Assembly (NCBI GenBank): GCA_017302195.1 | Contig: JAFLEG010000190.1 | Coordinates: 1-7,583 of the forward strand | Direction of reading: 5' to 3' | Length of the DNA stretch: 7,583 nt | From: Verrucomicrobiota bacterium | GTDB taxonomy: Bacteria; Verrucomicrobiota; Verrucomicrobiia; Limisphaerales; UBA9464 | Shown here: positions 6,247 through 7,583 of the stretch, one piece after another | How positions within the stretch are numbered: the stretch's first letter is position 1 | How the letters are laid out: every line of letters starts with the position of its first letter | The notes under the pieces: model-generated | What the model saw: the letters and a program-made list of their open reading frames with translations, nothing else | Database searches by the model: none | Told to the model about the DNA's origin: nothing | Position numbers and translations under genes: made by a program

Positions 6247-6343
6247 GCGGATCCGGCACGAGAATCCGTTCATTCCCCACGGCCACGGAGAACACGGCCA
6301 CGAACCGGCCGGCGCCACCGCGCCGAAAGGAGGGCACGCCTGA
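5954..6343 (+). pseudogene. actB: C-terminal fragment of ActB, out of frame with the main part
   Basis: From codon GCG at 5954 this frame reads AQAKIAVKNRAKDSG and goes on to TACQEACPAEAIVFGN, then the conserved tail YTVLGFLDNKPRVTYLARIRNPNP, 129 codons to TGA 6341-6343. This is the expected end of ActB, including the last Cys-xxx-Cys-Pro (codons at 6035 and 6047) and a His/Gly-rich tail (HGHGEHGHE). Relative to the family, about 12-13 residues expected between RMRG and AQAKI (normally a VMEKCTFCVQRI-like stretch) are absent. Joining the frames needs a shift of +1, as a deletion of about 38 nt would produce. The fragment's own ATG at 5906 has no ribosome site, so independent translation is unlikely. 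Its stop overlaps the actC start by one base. Confidence 0.85.
6326..6333 (+). promoter_or_regulatory. Strong Shine-Dalgarno of actC
   Basis: AAAGGAGG ends 9 nt before the ATG at 6343. It is the only strong ribosome-binding site seen in the window. It would let actC be translated even if ribosomes terminate early in the frameshifted actB. Confidence 0.85.
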
Positions 6344-7583
6344 TGTCCAGCGCCGCCATCACCGCCGGCGGGGCCAGTCCCGCCAAGCGCAGCCGCAGCC
6401 ATGCGGACCCCCATGCCGCCCCGCCCAAGCTGGTGGTGGCGGATCCCCCGAAGGAGCTGGTCCGCGAGCCGCTGGTCCTCAACGGACGCTCCCTGGCCTG
6501 GATCACCGACGCCGTCGCCGGCGTCTGTGAGCGGCCGATGCCCAAGTGGTGGTGGCCCGCCTTCATCATCAGCTTCGGCGGGATGGGCATGATGTTCACC
6601 CTGGTCGCCTACCTCATCTCGACCGGCGTGGGCGTCTGGGGACTGAACCAGCCCGCCGACTGGGCCTGGGACATCACCAACTTCGTCTTCTGGATCGGCA
6701 TCGGCCACGCCGGAACGCTGATCTCGGCGGTGCTCTTCCTGCTCCGGCAGAAATGGCGCACCTCGATCAACCGCGCCGCCGAGGCCATGACCCTCTTTGC
6801 GGTGGCCTGCGCCGGCATCTTCCCTGTGGTGCACACCGGACGCGTCTGGTTCGCGCTGCTGCCCGGCTACCTGATCCCGTTCCCCAACGCCAACTACATC
6901 TGGCCGCAGTTCCGCTCGCCGCTGCTCTGGGACGTCTTCGCCGTCTCGACCTACGGCACCGTCTCGCTGCTCTTCTGGTACATGGGCATGATCCCCGACC
7001 TGGCCACCCTCCGCGATCGCGCTGATCGCAGGCTCCGCCAGGGCGAAGGTCCCCGCCTGCTCCCCTTCCTCCCCGTTCGCGTCGACACCCTCCGCGCCTA
7101 CATCTACGGCTTCCTCTCCCTCGGCTGGCGATTCTCCTCCCGCCACTGGCACCGCTACGAGAAGGCCTACCTCGTCCTCGCCGGCATCTCCACCCCGCTG
7201 GTGCTCTCGGTGCACTCCATCGTGTCCTTCGACTTCGCCACCTCCATCCTCCCGGGCTGGCACACCACCATCTTCCCGCCCTACTTCGTCGCGGGCGCCA
7301 TCTTCGGCGGCTTCGCCATGGTGCTCCTGCTCCTCATCCCCTTCCGCATCCTCTACCCCAACATGCGGGACTTCATCACGCTCCGCCACCTCGAGAACAT
7401 GGCCAAGATCCTCCTGGGCACCGGCATGATCGTCGGCTTCGCCTACGGCATGGAGTTCTTCATCGCCTACTACTCCGCCAACGAGTATGAGCAGCACGTC
7501 TTCAAGCTCAACCGCGCCATCCCCACCTGGATCGACCCCAAGGGCGCTCCCTACTGGTGGGCCTACTGGTCCATGATCTTCTG
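6343..7583 (+). CDS. actC: ActC, NrfD/PsrC-like quinol-binding membrane subunit of Alternative Complex III (partial, 3' end cut)
   Basis: An open frame of 413 codons runs from ATG 6343 to the window end without a stop. After a polar Ala/Pro-rich N-terminus (about 65 residues) come membrane helices at about 69-93, 108-134, 146-168, 194-217, 274-300, 311-335, 352-378 and one starting near 401, in line with NrfD/PsrC proteins (about 450-480 aa in ActC). Conserved family stretches are GHAGTLISAVLFLLRQKWR (His122), FPVVHTGR (His164), LSVHSIVSFDFA (His291, Asp297) and PGWHTTIFPPYFVAGAIF (His307). In ACIII this subunit binds and oxidises quinol and hands electrons to ActB. The start is set by a good AAAGGAGG site and the one-base overlap with the actB stop. 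The loop between helices 4 and 5 (about 218-273) looks some 15 residues longer than I recall for typical ActC, and Leu codon use shifts from CTG to CTC along the gene. Confidence 0.94.
   Translation, partial: MSSAAITAGGASPAKRSRSHADPHAAPPKLVVADPPKELVREPLVLNGRSLAWITDAVAGVCERPMPKWWWPAFIISFGGMGMMFTLVAYLISTGVGVWGLNQPADWAWDITNFVFWIGIGHAGTLISAVLFLLRQKWRTSINRAAEAMTLFAVACAGIFPVVHTGRVWFALLPGYLIPFPNANYIWPQFRSPLLWDVFAVSTYGTVSLLFWYMGMIPDLATLRDRADRRLRQGEGPRLLPFLPVRVDTLRAYIYGFLSLGWRFSSRHWHRYEKAYLVLAGISTPLVLSVHSIVSFDFATSILPGWHTTIFPPYFVAGAIFGGFAMVLLLLIPFRILYPNMRDFITLRHLENMAKILLGTGMIVGFAYGMEFFIAYYSANEYEQHVFKLNRAIPTWIDPKGAPYWWAYWSMIF

Noticed and set aside
6241..7497. 418-codon - strand open frame opposite actC
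   Set aside because: It is a Glu/Gly/Asp-rich shadow of the NrfD-like gene; the + strand reading has clear membrane helices and a ribosome site.

Overview
The window is high-GC, gene-dense bacterial DNA. It holds the start of an electron-transport gene cluster on the + strand and two unrelated genes on the - strand. The source is probably a Verrucomicrobiota-type bacterium (Pedosphaera-like). That inference rests on the pseudopilin style (AFTLIELLVVIAIIAIL, then a lysine/alanine-rich helix and a C-terminal GDGSV motif), on the Alternative Complex III operon, and on dispersed intergenic repeats. No rRNA, tRNA, CRISPR array or transposase gene was seen.

Left part, - strand. Positions 1-616 hold the first 205 codons of a TerC-family integral membrane protein, cut by the window edge. 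Positions 886-1695 hold a complete prepilin-type (type II secretion/type IV pilus-like) pseudopilin. It has a recognisable sigma70-type promoter (1732-1761) with an inverted repeat across its spacer, and a strong UUCG-tetraloop terminator (830-859). A ~44-bp sequence occurs in opposite orientations on the two sides of this gene (781-824 and 1901-1945), so the pseudopilin unit sits between imperfect inverted repeats.

Middle, 1762-2431. There is no convincing gene here. The stretch contains the right-hand copy of the repeat, a strong 43-nt hairpin (1961-2003), a 12-bp perfect palindrome (2216-2227), and a structured leader with two hairpins just before the cytochrome gene.

Right part, + strand, 2432 to the end. 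This is the beginning of an Alternative Complex III (ACIII, act) operon: actA (pentahaem cytochrome c), actB (molybdopterin-oxidoreductase-like/iron-sulfur subunit) and actC (NrfD/PsrC-like quinol-oxidising membrane subunit, cut by the window end). The genes overlap by one base at each junction (TGATG), which suggests translational coupling. In known ACIII, ActC oxidises quinol and electrons pass through the ActB clusters and ActA haems to a terminal oxidase, replacing the cytochrome bc1 complex.

The most notable point is that actB is broken near its 3' end. At about 5953 the frame changes, and about 12-13 residues expected there, including a CxxC pair for one [4Fe-4S] cluster, are missing. 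This fits a roughly 38-nt deletion, or an assembly error. No clearly new biological system is visible. The best leads are the actB lesion, the inverted-repeat-flanked pseudopilin unit and the structured non-coding stretch before actA.
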